Positions 1 to 9,184 of a stretch of 64,000 nucleotides of DNA are shown in pieces. This DNA comes from Helicobacter pylori. Lineage in GTDB: Bacteria > Campylobacterota > Campylobacteria > Campylobacterales > Helicobacteraceae. Both the position numbers and the translations under genes were made by a program. Location: the NCBI RefSeq assembly GCF_016755635.1, contig NZ_CP051500.1, forward strand, positions 1,178,001 through 1,242,000, in the 5' to 3' direction. The first letter of the stretch is position 1. Each line of letters opens with the position of its first letter. The notes below the pieces were generated by a model that did not search any database, had not been told where the DNA came from, and saw only the letters and a program-made list of their open reading frames with translations.

Positions 1-1
1 G

Positions 2-613
2 GGAAATCATGTTTTAACCTCCTATCCCGTGCAAAACGCTTTTTTTGATTTTGCTAGGACTCGCACTGAAATCAAGCATATTTTATTTTTAGGCGGTTCG
101 CAAGGGGCAAAAGCGATCAATGAATTTGCGTTATTAAACGCTCCCAAACTCACCAAACAAGGGATTAAAATCACGCACATTTGCGGCCCCAATTCTTATG
201 AACAAGTGCGTTTTTTTTACCAGGAATTAGGGCTGTTGGACAAGGTAGAATTGTTCGCTTTCCACAATAACATCATAGAAGTCATGCATAGAGCGGATTT
301 GTGTGTGAGCCGAGCGGGTGCTAGCAGCGTGTGGGAATTGTGTGCCAATGGCTTACCCACGATTTTTATCCCCTACCCTTTTGCGAGCAATAACCACCAG
401 TATTACAATGTCTTAGAATTTGAAAAAGAAAACTTATGCTATGTCGTGCCTCAAAATGAATTATTGCCTAAAAAACTCTTTGAAGTCATCAGAAAGCTCA
501 ACCAAAAAGACGATCAAGGCAATAAAAACCTCACCACTATCAGCAACCAATTGCAACAAAAAATCGCTAAAGACGGTGCAAAAACCATCATTGAAACGAT
601 TTTGAGCGCCTAA
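2..613 (+). CDS. murG: MurG, 3' part (UDP-GlcNAc transferase of peptidoglycan synthesis), cut by window edge
   Basis: The frame is open from base 2 to the stop at 611-613, so about 203 C-terminal residues are present; MurG is normally about 350 residues, so the N-terminal acceptor-binding domain lies outside. MurG moves GlcNAc from UDP-GlcNAc onto lipid I to make lipid II at the inner membrane face. Visible family motifs are LGGSQGAKAIN, which opens the second Rossmann domain, then ITHICG, and the nucleotide-sugar motif SRAGASSVWELCANGLPTI followed by PYPFASNNHQ. The codon read as Met at position 29 is an internal GTG, not the real start. Confidence 0.95.
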   Translation, partial: GNHVLTSYPVQNAFFDFARTRTEIKHILFLGGSQGAKAINEFALLNAPKLTKQGIKITHICGPNSYEQVRFFYQELGLLDKVELFAFHNNIIEVMHRADLCVSRAGASSVWELCANGLPTIFIPYPFASNNHQYYNVLEFEKENLCYVVPQNELLPKKLFEVIRKLNQKDDQGNKNLTTISNQLQQKIAKDGAKTIIETILSA

Positions 614-673
614 AATAGCCCATTTTAATCAACAATTAAGCGACTAACCATTAAACTTAAGCGATAAATAAGA

Positions 674-679
674 TAAAAT
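674..679 (+). promoter_or_regulatory. Likely -10 box upstream of hopI
   Basis: TAAAAT at 674-679 sits about 40 bases before the TTG start of hopI, in an AT-rich spacer after murG. H. pylori promoters of the main sigma factor rely mostly on the -10 box, so this is the best candidate; no clear -35 is seen. Confidence 0.4.
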
Positions 680-720
680 TTAGGATAGCTCAAATCTTTT
701 AAAAAGAAAAGGATAACCCC

Positions 721-2814
721 TTGCAAAACTTTGTTTTTAATAAAAAATGGCTCATCTGTTCTAGCCTACTCCCCTTGTTTTTTCTTAACCCTTTAGCGGC
801 AGAAGATGATGGGTTTTTTATGGGGGTGAGTTATCAAACTTCTCTAGCCGTTCAAAGGGTGGATAACTCAGGGCTTAACGCCAGTCAAGACGCATCCACC
901 TACATCCGCCAAAACGCTATCGCTCTAGAATCTGCAGCGGTGCCTTTAGCCTATTATTTAGAAGCGATGGGCCAACAAACCAGGGTTTTAATGCAAATGC
1001 TCTGCCCTGATCCTTCTAAAAGATGTTTGCTCTATGCGGGGGGCTATCAACAAAACGCCCAAAATGGCGATACAGGCAACAACCCCCCAAGAGGCAATGT
1101 CAATGCCACCTTTGATATGCAATCTCTAGTCAGTAATTTAGACAAGCTCACCCAACTCATCGGCGAGACTTTAATCCGTAACCCTGAAAATCTTTCTAAC
1201 GCTAAACTCTTTGAAGTCAAATTCGGCAATCAAAGCACTGTTATTGCCTTGCCTAGTGGTCTAACCAATGCTATGAACGCTTTAAACAATGATATTACCA
1301 ACGCTTTAACCACGCTCTGGTATAACCAAACCTTAACGAATAAATCTTTTAGCACCCCTGATGGCAGTCCTGTGAGTTTTAGCCCTGAAGTCTTGCAACA
1401 CCTTTTACAAGACGGCTTAGCCACAGCAAGTAATAGTCAAACCATTTGCAGCACTCAAAACCAATGCACCGCTACCAATGAAGCTAAATCTATCGCTCAA
1501 AACGCCCAAAACATCTTCCAAGCTTTAATGCAAGCAGGGATTTTAGGGGGTTTAGCGAATGAAAAGCAATTTGGCTTCACTTACAACAAAGCCCCTAATG
1601 GCAGCGATTCCCAACAAGGCTATCAAAGCTTTAGCGGCCCGGGTTATTACACTAAAAACGGCGCTAATGGCGCTACCCAAGCGCCCTTAAAAGACTTGCC
1701 CGCTGGAGCGACAATAGGATCAGGCAATGGCCAATACACCTACCACCCTAGCTCGGCGGTCTATTATTTAGCCGATAGCATCATCGCTAATGGTATCACC
1801 GCTTCTATGATCTTTTCAGGCATGCAAGTTTTTGCTAACAAGGCCGCTAAACTGACAGGCACTTCAAGCTATAGCCAGATGCAAGAAGCGATCAACTATG
1901 GGGAAAGCTTGCTTAGTAACACCGTAGCGTATGGGGATTTCATCACCAATTGGGTCGCCCCCTATTTGGATTTAAACAATAAAGGTTTGAATTTCTTGCC
2001 TAGCTATGGAGGAAAAGCTAATACCAATAATATAACCCCTAATTTAACCCCGCAACAAGCCCAACAAGAGCAAAAAGTCATCATAAACCAACTAGAGCAA
2101 GCCACAAACGCCCCCACCCCCGCGCAAATAGACAAGATCTTAGCCAACCCCTATTCCCCCACGGCAAAAACTTTAATGGCTTATGGGCTTTATCGCTCTA
2201 AAGAAGTGATTGGCGGGGTGATTGATGAAATGCAAACTAAAGTGAATCAAGTCTATCAAATGGGCTTTGCTAGGAATTTTTTGGAGCATAACTCTAATTC
2301 TAATAACATGAACGGCTTTGGCGTGAAAATGGGCTATAAGCAATTCTTTGGCAAAAAGCGCATGTTTGGGCTTAGGTATTATGGTTTTTATGATTTTGGT
2401 TATGTTCAATTTGGCGCAGGATCTTCTTTAGTGAAAGCCACTCTCTCTAGCTATGGGGCAGGCACAGACTTTCTTTATAATGTTTTTACCCGAAAAAGAG
2501 GGACTGAAGCGATAGATATAGGTTTTTTTGCCGGCATCCAACTTGCAGGGCAAACCTGGAAAACGAATTTTTTAGATCAAGTGGATGGCAACCATCTTAA
2601 GCCCAAGGACACTTCTTTCCAATTCCTTTTTGATTTAGGCATAAGGACTAATTTTTCCAAAATCGCCAAGCAAAGAAGATCCCGTTTTTCTCAAGGGGTA
2701 GAATTTGGCCTTAAAATACCGGTGCTTTATCACACCTATTACCAATCAGAAGGCGTTACAGCGAAGTATAGAAGAGCCTTTAGTTTTTATGTGGGCTACA
2801 ACATAGGCTTTTGA
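721..2814 (+). CDS. hopI: HopI outer membrane protein
   Basis: 697 residues, Hop family outer membrane protein (HP1156 by position and sequence). It starts with TTG at 721, seven bases after the ribosome site AAAAGGA (707-713); no ATG lies early enough to include the signal peptide, so TTG is the likely true start. The signal peptide runs to about Ala27, followed by EDDGFFMGVSYQTS, the typical Hop mature N-terminus. The middle is Asn/Gln/Ala-rich and variable. The C-terminal ~150 residues (GFGVKMGYKQFFG ... FYVGYNIGF) are the conserved Hop beta-barrel with a terminal Phe for outer-membrane insertion. hopL follows after 22 bases, so the two may be co-transcribed. The ligand is unknown to me. 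Confidence 0.93.
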   Translation: MQNFVFNKKWLICSSLLPLFFLNPLAAEDDGFFMGVSYQTSLAVQRVDNSGLNASQDASTYIRQNAIALESAAVPLAYYLEAMGQQTRVLMQMLCPDPSKRCLLYAGGYQQNAQNGDTGNNPPRGNVNATFDMQSLVSNLDKLTQLIGETLIRNPENLSNAKLFEVKFGNQSTVIALPSGLTNAMNALNNDITNALTTLWYNQTLTNKSFSTPDGSPVSFSPEVLQHLLQDGLATASNSQTICSTQNQCTATNEAKSIAQNAQNIFQALMQAGILGGLANEKQFGFTYNKAPNGSDSQQGYQSFSGPGYYTKNGANGATQAPLKDLPAGATIGSGNGQYTYHPSSAVYYLADSIIANGITASMIFSGMQVFANKAAKLTGTSSYSQMQEAINYGESLLSNTVAYGDFITNWVAPYLDLNNKGLNFLPSYGGKANTNNITPNLTPQQAQQEQKVIINQLEQATNAPTPAQIDKILANPYSPTAKTLMAYGLYRSKEVIGGVIDEMQTKVNQVYQMGFARNFLEHNSNSNNMNGFGVKMGYKQFFGKKRMFGLRYYGFYDFGYVQFGAGSSLVKATLSSYGAGTDFLYNVFTRKRGTEAIDIGFFAGIQLAGQTWKTNFLDQVDGNHLKPKDTSFQFLFDLGIRTNFSKIAKQRRSRFSQGVEFGLKIPVLYHTYYQSEGVTAKYRRAFSFYVGYNIGF

Positions 2815-2836
2815 TTAAACAAAATAAGGGAAAAAT

Positions 2837-5800
2837 ATGATAAAAAAAGCTAGAAAATTCATACCACTCTTTTTAATTGGCTCCCTCTTAGCTGAAGACA
2901 ATGGCTGGTATATGTCTGTAGGCTATCAAATCGGTGGCACGCAACAATTCATCAATAACAAACAACTTTTAGAAAATCAAAACATCATCAACAGCGTAAC
3001 CCAAAGCGCGATCAATATTGCAGGGCCTACTACCGGCCTTATCACTTTAAGCTCTCAAAGCGTCATTGACGCTTTAGGCTATGGCGTGAGTAACACTGTT
3101 GGCAACCAATTAGAGGGCATTTCTAATATCCTAAATCAAATTGGTAAAAGAAAAGACTTTTATTCTAGCCGTCAAATCTCTAGCATTTCCCAGCAAATCA
3201 TAGGGCTTAAAGGAAGCTCTGATCCTTTGAAAGCCCATTCTTCACAGATCACAGCCAAACTCCTTTCCAACACTCAAAGCGCGTTTGATGAAGGCATCGC
3301 TCTAAGCACTAGCATCATTAGCTCTATCAATAGCCTTAATCCCAGCAACAACACCCAAGAAGTCAAAGCCCAGCTCCAAAACACCGCGCAATCCATGACA
3401 GAATTATTGCAACAAATTGAACACAGCATCACTAAAACCACTAGCACCACTTACGCGCAATCCTTACTCTCCAATCTGACCGATGCGGTGAATGCCTCTA
3501 ACAATAATACCACTTATGTGAGCGCTTTAAAAAACGCTTTAACCACTCTTGGGGTGGGGTATTTCCCTACGACAACCACAACGCATGTGGTGTTAAACCC
3601 ACCGGGACAAATCGTATTCTATCCAGCTAATTCCATTTTAGGCTCTACTTCTTCAAACAGCAACAACCAACAACAATACAACAACACCCTTTTAATGAAC
3701 ACCTTACAAGGGGAATTAAGCGCTAATACTCAAAATAACCCCAATGGTTGTGCCAATCAAATCCAATGCTTAGAGCAATTCATCCAAAATTTAGCCCCTT
3801 TAGCCGCAACCCCCACTTCAAATAACCAAGCCAACCAGCAAGTCCAAGCCATCGCTCAAAAGCTTCAAAGCGTTGCTATCAACACTTTAGACAACAATGC
3901 GATCAACAACACCACCTATAATTTAAACAACTTGCACAACGCTTTGAATTTCCAAGCCTATGAAAGCACGATAGAACAATACAATAACGCTTTAAAACAA
4001 ATTTCGTGGATTAGTTTTACTGAGCCTAAAAACTTGCTCAAAAACACTTCTAATAACTACCAAATCGGCACGGTTACCAACGCTCAAGGGCAAAATATCA
4101 GCGCCTATGATTGCGCAAGCGCTACCGGAAGCCTTTCTAGCAATGCTTCTAGCGGGATTTCATGCTCAGCGACAAGCTCCACAAGCTCTACAAGCTCCAC
4201 AAATGGCTCTACAAACAGCTTTGACAATTCTTTAGTCGCTACCTCCAAAGTCCAAACCATAGGGGGCAAAGAGCAGATCGGCGTGAATTCTTTCAATCTT
4301 GTTTCTCAAGTGTGGAGCGTTTATAACTCTTTAAAAACTTCAGAAGCCAATTTGCAAAACAACGCCAAGATATTATGCGCTAATGGATCGCCATCTGGGA
4401 CAAGCTCATGCGGCAACTCTGGGGGTTTGAGTATCAGCGGGAACTCCCAATTGCAAAATATTTTAAGCTCTACTAGTGGGACTACCACTACCGCTCAAGC
4501 TAAAAGCAACGCTCCCAAACTGAAAGCGATGGTGGTTGTGAACAATGAAGAAGAAGCTAAAACGACTAATTTAGCCCAAAATAGTGGGCCAACCACACAA
4601 TCTCCTAACAGCACGGTGATGGGAGCTTTAAACACCGTATTGCAAAATGTCAGCAATTTCCAACAAAGCATTCAAAGCGCTTTTCAAAACCAAGAAAGTA
4701 ATATCCAAGCTTGGGCGAATGCGATTTATAACACTAATGGGAGTCAGTCGCAAGAGATTACACCTAACAATAACCAAAATTTACGCATCCAATTGAGAGC
4801 GAATTTCTACCAGCTCATCAATACGATTAACCAGCAAGTGCCTACAGACATGAATGCTTTAATTAATCAAAGCCAACAAACCCAACAAACAAGCGGAGCA
4901 ACGAGCAATAATAACGCATGCGGTAATGGCACAACAAGTTGGTGCTATCAGCAGTGGTCCGATTCTAAAGCTTATTACAGCGGGTTGCAAAGCGCTTTAG
5001 GGTATCAAACGCAAGCGACAACTCAAAATGGGAGCAGTGGTGGGAACACTATCACCTACAATGTCCAACAAATCACGCTCACTAGCGGTGGTTTGCTCAA
5101 TCAAATCATCACAAATCTTAAGGGCGTTAATGGGGGAAGCAGTGGAAATGGCACTAGTCAAATCAACACAGCCTACCAGATGCTCACAGACGCTAGCGAT
5201 GGGAAATTAGGGACTTATAGTAGTAGTAGTAGTAGTGGCAGTAATAACGGCTATACGCCATGCAATAGCGGGAGCAATGGAACGAGTGGGAGCAATTGTT
5301 ATGAACCCAACAAACAACAAAACGCCACCACCGCCACTACCGCAAACACAGCCACCACAACCGACAGCAATTTACAAAAAGTCTATAATGACGCCCAGAA
5401 GATAGCCGACATTATCGCCAGCTCTGGGAATAATAAAGGCGTTGAAAACGGCTTAAAACAATTCTTTGAAGTGCTAAAAAGTAATAGTAGCAGTCTTAGT
5501 AATTTATGTGGTAATAGTAGTGGTAGTAGCTCTACTTGCTCCGGTGGGCTTATCAACCTTTTAGGGGCAATCCCCACAAACGGGGTGAGCGATACGAATA
5601 ATTTAATTAATTTGCTCACTGAATTTATTAAAACCGCCGGCTTTATCCAAAATAATGATAATAACGCTAGTAATGAGAGTCTCAAAAGCGCTTTTCAAGC
5701 CATTACGAGCGCTATTTCTCAAGGGTTTCAAGCCTTGCAAAACGACATTAGCCCTAACGCGATTTTAACCTTGCTCCAAGAAATCACTTCTAACACCACC

Positions 5801-6529
5801 ACCATTCAGTCATTCTCGCAAACCTTACGGCAGCTTTTAGGGGATAAAACATTCTTTATGGTGCAACAAAAACTCATTGATGCGATGATTAACGCTAGAA
5901 ATCAGGTTCAAAACGCGCAAAATCAAGCCAATAACTACGGCTCTCAACCCATTTTAAGCCAGTATGCGGCCGCTAAAAGCACCCAACACGGCATGAGCAA
6001 TGGATTAGGGGTTGGTTTGGGCTATAAATACTTCTTTGGTAAAGCGAGAAAATTGGGCCTTAGGCATTATTTTTTCTTTGATTACGGCTTTAGTGAAATA
6101 GGCCTAGCCAATCAAAGCGTGAAAGCGAATATCTTTGCTTATGGGGTAGGCACGGATTTTTTATGGAATCTATTCAGGAGGACTTACAACACTAAAGCGT
6201 TGAATTTTGGTCTATTTGCTGGGGTCCAATTAGGCGGCGCAACTTGGCTTAGCTCTTTAAGGCAACAAATCATTGACAACTGGGGGAACGCTAATGACAT
6301 TCATTCAACGAATTTTCAAGTGGCGCTGAATTTTGGGGTGCGCACCAACTTTGCGGAGTTTAAGCGTTTTGCCAAGAAATTCCACAATCAAGGGGTTATA
6401 AGCCAAAAGAGCGTGGAATTTGGGATCAAAGTGCCTCTCATCAATCAAGCGTATTTGAGAAGCGCTGGGGCTGATGTGAGCTACAGGAGGCTTTATACTT
6501 TCTATATCAATTACATCATGGGGTTTTAA
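2837..6529 (+). CDS. hopL: HopL outer membrane protein, very large Hop
   Basis: 1230 residues (HP1157 by position). The signal peptide ends near Ala19, followed by EDNGWYMSVGYQIGG, the Hop N-terminal motif. A passenger of roughly 1000 residues is extremely rich in Asn, Ser, Thr and Gln, with serine runs coded by TAG/AGT triplet repeats and Ser-Thr repeats around 4160-4205. Several Cys pairs (for example near 4930 and 5265-5300) suggest disulfide-closed loops, as in other Hop adhesins. The conserved barrel (GLGVGLGYKYFFG ... FYINYIMGF) ends in Phe. It is the longest protein here apart from the RNA polymerase. Hop proteins are porins or adhesins; a specific role for HopL is not visible. Confidence 0.93.
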   Translation: MIKKARKFIPLFLIGSLLAEDNGWYMSVGYQIGGTQQFINNKQLLENQNIINSVTQSAINIAGPTTGLITLSSQSVIDALGYGVSNTVGNQLEGISNILNQIGKRKDFYSSRQISSISQQIIGLKGSSDPLKAHSSQITAKLLSNTQSAFDEGIALSTSIISSINSLNPSNNTQEVKAQLQNTAQSMTELLQQIEHSITKTTSTTYAQSLLSNLTDAVNASNNNTTYVSALKNALTTLGVGYFPTTTTTHVVLNPPGQIVFYPANSILGSTSSNSNNQQQYNNTLLMNTLQGELSANTQNNPNGCANQIQCLEQFIQNLAPLAATPTSNNQANQQVQAIAQKLQSVAINTLDNNAINNTTYNLNNLHNALNFQAYESTIEQYNNALKQISWISFTEPKNLLKNTSNNYQIGTVTNAQGQNISAYDCASATGSLSSNASSGISCSATSSTSSTSSTNGSTNSFDNSLVATSKVQTIGGKEQIGVNSFNLVSQVWSVYNSLKTSEANLQNNAKILCANGSPSGTSSCGNSGGLSISGNSQLQNILSSTSGTTTTAQAKSNAPKLKAMVVVNNEEEAKTTNLAQNSGPTTQSPNSTVMGALNTVLQNVSNFQQSIQSAFQNQESNIQAWANAIYNTNGSQSQEITPNNNQNLRIQLRANFYQLINTINQQVPTDMNALINQSQQTQQTSGATSNNNACGNGTTSWCYQQWSDSKAYYSGLQSALGYQTQATTQNGSSGGNTITYNVQQITLTSGGLLNQIITNLKGVNGGSSGNGTSQINTAYQMLTDASDGKLGTYSSSSSSGSNNGYTPCNSGSNGTSGSNCYEPNKQQNATTATTANTATTTDSNLQKVYNDAQKIADIIASSGNNKGVENGLKQFFEVLKSNSSSLSNLCGNSSGSSSTCSGGLINLLGAIPTNGVSDTNNLINLLTEFIKTAGFIQNNDNNASNESLKSAFQAITSAISQGFQALQNDISPNAILTLLQEITSNTTTIQSFSQTLRQLLGDKTFFMVQQKLIDAMINARNQVQNAQNQANNYGSQPILSQYAAAKSTQHGMSNGLGVGLGYKYFFGKARKLGLRHYFFFDYGFSEIGLANQSVKANIFAYGVGTDFLWNLFRRTYNTKALNFGLFAGVQLGGATWLSSLRQQIIDNWGNANDIHSTNFQVALNFGVRTNFAEFKRFAKKFHNQGVISQKSVEFGIKVPLINQAYLRSAGADVSYRRLYTFYINYIMGF
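5218..5235 (+). repeat. (TAG)6 triplet repeat inside hopL
   Basis: Six TAG units, read in the hopL frame as AGT and coding six consecutive serines. Because the unit is a multiple of three, slippage would change serine number without switching the gene off. Confidence 0.9.
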
Positions 6530-6542
6530 AAAAGGGTGTGTC

Positions 6543-7316
6543 ATGGAAATCTTACAATTCATCGGCTATGGGAATATGGCTCAAGCGATCTTAGAAGGCT
6601 CTCATGAAATTTTATCCAAGCGTTTTATTTTAGAAATTACCGGGCGAAACCCTGAAAAAATCGCCCCCTTTTTACAAGAAAAAAACATTCAAGCCCAAAT
6701 CGTGCCTTACAAAGAAGCTATTGATATACACCAAAAATTCGTGTTTTTATTGTTTAAGCCTTACAACCTTAAGGATTTTAATTATCAAGGGCAAGCTAAA
6801 AGCGTTTTGAGCGCACTAGCTGGCGTGGGTTTTGAAGCTTTAAGTGATGCGATAGATTCTTTACATTACTTAAAATGCATGCCCAATATCGCAAGCAAGT
6901 TCGCCCTTTCTTCTACGGCAGTGTGTGAAAAATCGGTTGCACCTTCAATAAGCCAAAAGGCTTTGAGTGTTATTGAGAGTTTTGGGAATTGCGTGCGAGT
7001 GGGCAATGAAGAGCAGGTTGATTCTAGCGTGGCGACAAATGGGAGCGCGCTCGCGTTTTTAAGCTTGGTAGCGAGCAGTTTGAAAGATGCCGGTATTAGA
7101 GAGGGCTTGAACGCTAGAGATTCTTTAGAATTGGTGAAGATGAGTTTCAAAGGCTTTGCCAAGCTGTTAGAAAAAGAACGCCCTGAAATGATTATAGAGC
7201 AAATTTGCACCCCTAAAGGCGCAACAATTGAAGGCTTGAGCGTTTTAGAAAAAAAGGGGGTTAGGGGAGCGTTTATACAAGCATGTCATGAGAGCGTGAA
7301 AAAAATGCGCCTCTAA
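6543..7316 (+). CDS. proC: Pyrroline-5-carboxylate reductase
   Basis: 257 residues, slightly short for ProC (about 270). It catalyses the last step of proline synthesis, NAD(P)H-dependent reduction of 1-pyrroline-5-carboxylate, in the cytosol. The N-terminal Rossmann motif GYGNMA is at residues 8-13. The C-terminal helical dimerisation domain carries the family signature region SSVATNGSALAFLSLVASSL followed by DAGIREGL. It starts 13 bases after hopL with an AAGGG ribosome site. Confidence 0.93.
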   Translation: MEILQFIGYGNMAQAILEGSHEILSKRFILEITGRNPEKIAPFLQEKNIQAQIVPYKEAIDIHQKFVFLLFKPYNLKDFNYQGQAKSVLSALAGVGFEALSDAIDSLHYLKCMPNIASKFALSSTAVCEKSVAPSISQKALSVIESFGNCVRVGNEEQVDSSVATNGSALAFLSLVASSLKDAGIREGLNARDSLELVKMSFKGFAKLLEKERPEMIIEQICTPKGATIEGLSVLEKKGVRGAFIQACHESVKKMRL

Positions 7317-7343
7317 AAATTACACTCTTAAAAAATCAGCACG

Positions 7344-7877
7344 ATGCATTTAGACAGGCAGAGTTTAGAAAAAGCCAAGCATTTGATCCAAAGCGGTCTG
7401 ATTGACACCATAGAAGTAGGCACGATCAAGGGCTTGCAAGAAATCCATCGGTTTTTGTTTGAAGGGTTGTATGAATTTGCCGGGAAAATCAGGGATAAAA
7501 ATATTTCTAAAGGGAATTTCAGGTTCGCTAATTGCTTGTATTTGGATTTGATTTTACCCAGAATTGAGAGCATGCCACAAAGCAATTTCAATCAAATCAT
7601 AGAAAAATATGTGGAAATGAATATCGCTCACCCTTTTTTGGAGGGTAATGGCAGAGCGACTAGAATATGGCTTGATTTGTTGCTTAAAAAGGAATTGAAA
7701 AAAATCGTGCTTTGGGATAGGATTGATAAAGCCGCTTATTTGAGCGCTATGGAAAGGAGTCCTGTGAATGATTTGGAAATCAAAACGCTTTTAAAAAAAT
7801 ATTTGAGTTCTAATACCAACGATCCCTTAACTCTCATTAAAGGCATCACGCAGTCGTATTATTATGAAGGGCTTTGA
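7344..7877 (+). CDS. fic: Fic-domain protein, class III (self-inhibited AMP transferase)
   Basis: 177 residues. The core Fic motif [12 protein letters not shown] is complete at residues 96-107: catalytic His96, acidic Glu100 for Mg and the anion-hole GNGR. The flap region KGNFRF is at 56-61. Fic enzymes transfer AMP from ATP to target-protein hydroxyls. At the C-terminus, residues 171-176 read SYYYEG, matching the (S/T)xxxE(G/N) inhibitory helix of class III Fic proteins such as Neisseria NmFic; the glutamate is expected to block productive ATP binding. No separate antitoxin gene is adjacent. The start is poorly supported: an upstream in-frame stop lies at 7329 and there is no clear ribosome site, so ATG 7344 is the only good choice. 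Confidence 0.9.
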   Translation: MHLDRQSLEKAKHLIQSGLIDTIEVGTIKGLQEIHRFLFEGLYEFAGKIRDKNISKGNFRFANCLYLDLILPRIESMPQSNFNQIIEKYVEMNIAHPFLEGNGRATRIWLDLLLKKELKKIVLWDRIDKAAYLSAMERSPVNDLEIKTLLKKYLSSNTNDPLTLIKGITQSYYYEGL

Positions 7878-7906
7878 AAAAATACTAAAATCATTTTTTA
7901 TAATCC

Positions 7907-8090
7907 AATACGAAAGAGTTTGACGCTAGTCAAGAGATAGTTTTTTATAATGCGATCTTAGGGGATTAGTGGGATTTAGTTGGGGGTTGTAGGAGGAAAT
8001 GTTTTACCTCCTCCCCCCTTTACTATAAAATAAAATTTAAAATATAAGACAAAATAATTAAAGCCCCATTTTAAAAGAAATTAAAAGCTT
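7907..8090. repeat. Dispersed ~185-bp intergenic repeat, copy A
   Basis: The space between convergent fic and ybeY resembles 45238-45425. Shared blocks in the same order are AATAC(G/A)AAAGAGTTTG, CG(C/T)TAGTCAAG, TTAGGGGATT, ACCTCCT, AAATAAAAT(T/C)TAAAA and CCCCATTTT followed by an A-rich tail. This copy also has a short AGGAGG ... CCTCCT inverted repeat near 7993-8015. No open frame of note is seen. Confidence 0.6.
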
Positions 8091-8120
8091 TATTTGTCAG
8101 CATTAGTAGAGCATCTAAAC

Positions 8121-8543
8121 CTAATCCTGTGTGCGTTCAATCAAACTCAAAGGCAAGTTAAAAATTTTAATGAGTTCGCTCTCTTTTTGGCGTTGTTCGC
8201 CTTGATCTTTTTCATGGTCATAGCCTAACAAGTGCAACACCCCATGAATGAATAAAAGAGCGATCTCCTCTTCTAATCTATGCCCTAATTTCAGGGCGTT
8301 TTCTTGAGCTAATGGCGCATTAATCACCACGCTCCCTAAAGGGGTGTGAGGGATCGCTTCTAAAGGGAAGCTCAAAACATCGGTAGCGTAATCGCAACCC
8401 CTTAAATCCCTGTTGATTTCTCGCATGGTTTCATCGCTCACCAAAACAAGCTCAATGATTTGAGTGGGGGCTAAAACATTTGCGATTTTTTCTAATAATA
8501 AAAAGTCTGATTCTAGTGGGGTTCGGTTGTCTATTTCTAGCAT
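8121..8543 (-). CDS. ybeY: YbeY endoribonuclease / rRNA maturation factor
   Basis: 140 residues from the ATG at 8543; two TTG codons directly upstream are less likely starts. The diagnostic zinc motif [11 protein letters not shown] lies in the C-terminal third, with the three His ligands of the UPF0054/YbeY family. YbeY is a single-strand RNase involved in 16S rRNA 3'-end maturation and ribosome quality control in the cytosol. N-terminal [20 protein letters not shown] followed by VLSFP matches the family. It is transcribed toward fic and lies just downstream of fldA, separated by a strong hairpin. Confidence 0.92.
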   Translation of the reverse strand: MLEIDNRTPLESDFLLLEKIANVLAPTQIIELVLVSDETMREINRDLRGCDYATDVLSFPLEAIPHTPLGSVVINAPLAQENALKLGHRLEEEIALLFIHGVLHLLGYDHEKDQGEQRQKESELIKIFNLPLSLIERTQD

Positions 8544-8564
8544 CAACAAGATATAAAAAGAAGT

Positions 8565-8591
8565 TTAAAAAAGCCCTAAAATTTAGGGCTT
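8565..8591 (-). terminator. Intrinsic terminator of fldA
   Basis: Perfect inverted repeat AAGCCCTAAA/TTTAGGGCTT at 8571-8591. Read on the minus strand it is followed by a run of six T, so it should end the fldA transcript just before ybeY. Confidence 0.8.
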
Positions 8592-8598
8592 ATAAAGA

Positions 8599-9093
8599 TT
8601 AAGCGAAAGAACCTTTAACTTGTTCTACCCATTTTGAAATCCTCTCATCAGTGAGATCGTCTTGATTGTCTTCATCAATCACAAGACCCACAAATTTACC
8701 TCCTTCTACCGCTTTAGAAGCTTCAAAATGATAACCATCAGTGGGAGTTTGCCCTACCACTTTGCCGGCTTTAGCTTTTTCATAAATGTGGAAAATACCT
8801 TCCGCAAAAGTTTCGCTGTAAGTGTCTTGATCGCCTAAGCCTACAAGTCCAATGGTTTTATTCGCAAAGTCGCTCGCTTCTAGTGTGCCTAAAAAGTCTT
8901 CCCAATCTGTTTGCAAATCGCCCGCACCAGCTGTTGGAGCGACTAGAATAACCTTTGCAAAGCCATTAAATTGCTCTTTAGAAGCCTTAGCCACATCAAT
9001 CACTTCCGCATTACCAATAGCCTTGCTGATTTTTTCAGCGATAGCTTCAGCGTTCCCGCTGTCTGTCCCAAAAAAGATACCAATTTTTCCCAT
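8599..9093 (-). CDS. fldA: Flavodoxin
   Basis: 164 residues, long-chain flavodoxin. The FMN phosphate loop TDSGNAE lies near residues 10-16 ([18 protein letters not shown]). The first FMN-flanking loop reads [10 protein letters not shown], with a small Ala where many flavodoxins carry a bulky aromatic residue; this is a known feature of the H. pylori protein. The second loop is [10 protein letters not shown]. In H. pylori flavodoxin takes electrons from pyruvate oxidoreductase (POR) and is essential. Ribosome site AAGGA precedes the start by about ten bases. The reductase fqrB, its partner, lies 1 kb away. Confidence 0.97.
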   Translation of the reverse strand: MGKIGIFFGTDSGNAEAIAEKISKAIGNAEVIDVAKASKEQFNGFAKVILVAPTAGAGDLQTDWEDFLGTLEASDFANKTIGLVGLGDQDTYSETFAEGIFHIYEKAKAGKVVGQTPTDGYHFEASKAVEGGKFVGLVIDEDNQDDLTDERISKWVEQVKGSFA

Positions 9094-9184
9094 GTTCTCA
9101 ATCCTTGTATTTAAAGATATTAACGCACCCGCTTCATGCGAATGCTTGTGGGCGTAGTCTAGCGCATTTAATTAAACATCTTGC

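Noticed and set aside
7993..8015. Terminator between fic and ybeY
   Set aside because: AGGAGG/CCTCCT stem is only six pairs with no T run on either strand; left as part of repeat copy A.
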